Made by a program: the position numbers and the translations under genes. This document shows, in pieces, positions 6,575 to 7,793 of a DNA stretch of 7,793 nt. Every line of letters starts with the position of its first letter. Within the stretch, counting starts at the first letter, position 1. The DNA is taken from contig JBKHHW010000149.1 of NCBI GenBank assembly GCA_046538945.1, forward strand, positions 1-7,793. The letters run 5' to 3'. Below the pieces are notes generated by a model. That model made no database searches. It was not told where the DNA came from and saw nothing but the letters and a program-made list of their open reading frames with translations. This DNA is from JAEZKC01 sp046538945 (lineage in GTDB: Bacteria; Fibrobacterota; Chitinivibrionia; Chitinivibrionales; Chitinispirillaceae).

Positions 6575-7501
6575 ATGAGCACAAAACCCAGAGTCGTTGT
6601 GGCTGATACCTACTATCAGCTCCGCTCCCAGGCCGCTCCCGGAATAGATCTTTTTCCCAATAGCGAACTGAGCGAATTCTTCCAGCTCACTTTGGTTCGC
6701 CTGTTGAAAGTGGCACGTTTCACGCTCGAAGAAATCACATTGCAGCAGGATCACTACCATCTTGTGGTGAAATCAAGTGATGTATCCGTATCCTGGTTCA
6801 TGCGCACGCTGAATTCAATATTTGCCAAAAAAGTGAACAGCCACTATAAGCGCCGCGGCAAAGTTTTTCCCAAAAGGTTTTCTTCGGTGATAATCGATGA
6901 ACACTACGGGCTAAAGGACGTGGCCTGCCATGTGCATCACAATACATCCCGGTTGAAGGAGAAACAGAACAGCTACCAAGAAATCCCTCTTCTCTCCCGC
7001 CTTTTTTCCGCATCGGATCGGAGGGAATCCCGTGGTGAGTATCTGAAGAAGAATAGCGGCAGGGAACCTTACGAGGAGTTTATCCGGATGTTGCGTCTGG
7101 CGAACAGCATCGGTCAGGATTATCCTTATCCTCAAATAGGTATAATAGGCCTGCACGCTTTCGTGCAGGATATTCTTCAGAAACATTTCTGCCGTCTTGA
7201 ACAGCGCAAAATCAACCAAATGAGAGATCCCCAGCGGTGCATCGGGTCTCTTCATCAGAAACTCGATGATACAGCTCCCTTCAAAGATACTGATCTGTTC
7301 AGGCAGGGACACAAAAACAATCAGTCTCAGGCACGGGAACTGTTTGCTGTGCTGAGTGTAGCGCTTCTTGAGTTTTCCGGGGCGGATCTGGCCCGATATC
7401 TGGGAGTTACCCGCTCGGCAGTTTCCCGAATGATATCGAGGTGTGCGGGTGGACCGCCGAGAAAAGAAGTCGTTTGGGAGATGGTTGAATCTTTGAAGTA
7501 G
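6575..7501 (+). CDS. REP-associated tyrosine transposase (RAYT)-like Y1/HUH protein with C-terminal helix-turn-helix
   Basis: This 308-residue protein is of the IS200/Y1 transposase-like (RAYT) family, whose members nick or bind palindromic REP DNA. Residues ~10-130 carry the fold pattern 'FTLEEITLQQDHYHLVVK' with the HUH histidines H60 and H62, then 'FMRTLNSIFAKKVNSHYKRRGKVFPKRFSS' (family: N..Y..R..GHLFQGRF) and 'DVACHVHHNTSRL', aligned to the family's 'LLRYIHLNPVRA'. In that alignment the catalytic Tyr position holds His119. The nearest tyrosines (Y111, Y134) are off register. 'REPYEEFI' (164-171) matches a later family motif. The segment before it, which usually contains WSSY, is shortened. 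Residues ~246-288 ('ARYLGVTRSAVSRMIS') form a helix-turn-helix like that at the end of long RAYT-type proteins. Palindromic repeats lie on both sides (6444-6481 and 7729 onward). Family membership is strong. Catalytic activity is doubtful, and domestication as a repeat-binding protein is a possibility. Confidence 0.88.
   Translation: MSTKPRVVVADTYYQLRSQAAPGIDLFPNSELSEFFQLTLVRLLKVARFTLEEITLQQDHYHLVVKSSDVSVSWFMRTLNSIFAKKVNSHYKRRGKVFPKRFSSVIIDEHYGLKDVACHVHHNTSRLKEKQNSYQEIPLLSRLFSASDRRESRGEYLKKNSGREPYEEFIRMLRLANSIGQDYPYPQIGIIGLHAFVQDILQKHFCRLEQRKINQMRDPQRCIGSLHQKLDDTAPFKDTDLFRQGHKNNQSQARELFAVLSVALLEFSGADLARYLGVTRSAVSRMISRCAGGPPRKEVVWEMVESLK
7150..7169 (+). repeat. Hairpin inside the RAYT-like coding sequence
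   Basis: CCTGCACG and CGTGCAGG form a perfect 8-bp stem with a CTTT loop, within codons for 'GLHAFVQD'. Its sequence is unrelated to the intergenic repeat family. It could be an mRNA structure or simply chance from codon choice. Confidence 0.35.
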
Positions 7502-7728
7502 GTGAGAAGAGTCTGTCTTTTATTCCCAATGTGAGGTTCCCTGAACTTGTTTTGAGGATGTGATGTATCAGGTTTTCTGACGGGGAATAGGTTTGTTTCT
7601 GAAGGCAAGCCTGGAGAGTACAGATAGTCGGATGTCGGGTGATCAGAGGTAATATGAAAGCTTTTGAGTTGGAAGAGATTGTGTCTGGTTTTATGTGTAA
7701 ATGGTTTGGGTTGAGGGAGAGTGGGACT
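7502..7728. other. Noncoding stretch downstream of the RAYT-like gene
   Basis: I see no gene, structured RNA or intrinsic terminator here. A 28-codon frame at 7654-7740 (MKAFELEEIVSGFMCKWFG...) has AGAGGT only 3 nt before its ATG and ends on the TGA within the left arm of the next repeat. It is too short and unconserved in appearance to call. The last bases (7713-7728) are the G-rich lead-in seen before the other repeat copies. Confidence 0.5.
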
Positions 7729-7766
7729 CCCCGGAGGTGAGTTTTTAAAAAAAGTACCTCCGGGGG
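7729..7766 (+). repeat. REP-like palindrome, copy 5 (R5)
   Basis: The left arm CCCCGGAGGT (7729-7738) continues GA, and the right arm is ACCTCCGGGG (7756-7765) plus one more G. The loop is A/T-only in its middle (TTTTTAAAAAAA), and the core is 37 nt, one longer than the other four. It completes the flanking of the RAYT-like gene by repeats on both sides. Confidence 0.85.
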
Positions 7767-7780
7767 CACCTTTAAAATTG

Positions 7781-7793
7781 CACCTCCGGGGCA
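7781..7793 (+). repeat. Extra right-arm half-copy at the window edge
   Basis: CACCTCCGGGGCA repeats the right arm plus the GCA that follows the core in copies 1, 3 and 5. It comes 15 nt after copy 5 without its own left arm, so the left arm at 7729 could pair with either right arm. It may be a partial duplication, or part of a cluster continuing beyond the window. Confidence 0.65.

Noticed and set aside
7654..7740. 28-codon open frame with a nearby AGAGGT
   Set aside because: The RBS spacing is too short, the product is very small and the stop is provided by the repeat arm. There is no independent support.

Overview
The window is bacterial chromosomal DNA of mid-range GC content. It holds three complete protein genes, one left-truncated protein gene and a family of palindromic intergenic repeats. 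The truncated gene encodes an extracellular-type protein with a chitobiase-like 'YTLDGSDP' strand and a C-terminal FlgD-Ig-like domain opening with 'SAGPNPF'. Together with a secreted calcineurin-like phosphoesterase of the MetallophosN/MetallophosC architecture, this suggests a Gram-negative bacterium of the Fibrobacterota or a related FCB-type lineage. That taxonomic placement is inference.

Layout: (1) 1-893 (+) is the 3' end of a secreted multidomain protein. (2) 894-1480 is a long intergenic gap with a G-rich tract and two copies of the repeat. (3) 1481-3241 (+) encodes a secreted metallophosphoesterase. (4) A third repeat copy lies in the short convergent gap. (5) 3356-6337 (-) encodes a complete class A (bifunctional) penicillin-binding protein. 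(6) A fourth repeat, with a perfect 17-bp stem, lies in the divergent gap. (7) 6575-7501 (+) encodes a Y1/HUH transposase-like protein of the RAYT (REP-associated tyrosine transposase) type with a C-terminal helix-turn-helix. (8) 7502-7793 is noncoding as far as can be seen and ends in a fifth repeat plus a further half-copy at the window edge.

The most interesting signal is the repeat family together with the RAYT-like gene. There are five copies of a core palindrome (36 nt in four copies, 37 in the fifth) with arms CCCCGGAGGTGA / TCACCTCCGGGG. All lie between genes, and copies sit on both sides of the RAYT-like gene, as in a REP/RAYT ('REPtron') arrangement. Three copies carry a second conserved box (ATCAAyGACTT) exactly 22 nt after the palindrome, so the mobile or recognised unit is larger than the hairpin (about 69 nt). 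The arms contain the Shine-Dalgarno consensus GGAGGTGA and its complement TCACCTCC, the anti-SD core of 16S rRNA. The RAYT-like protein keeps the HUH histidines (HYH), but by my by-eye alignment it has His where the family has its catalytic Tyr. It may therefore be a domesticated repeat-binding protein or a decayed enzyme.

The three housekeeping or secreted-protein genes show no obvious functional operon with one another: the transcription units are tandem, then convergent, then divergent, with a repeat at every junction.
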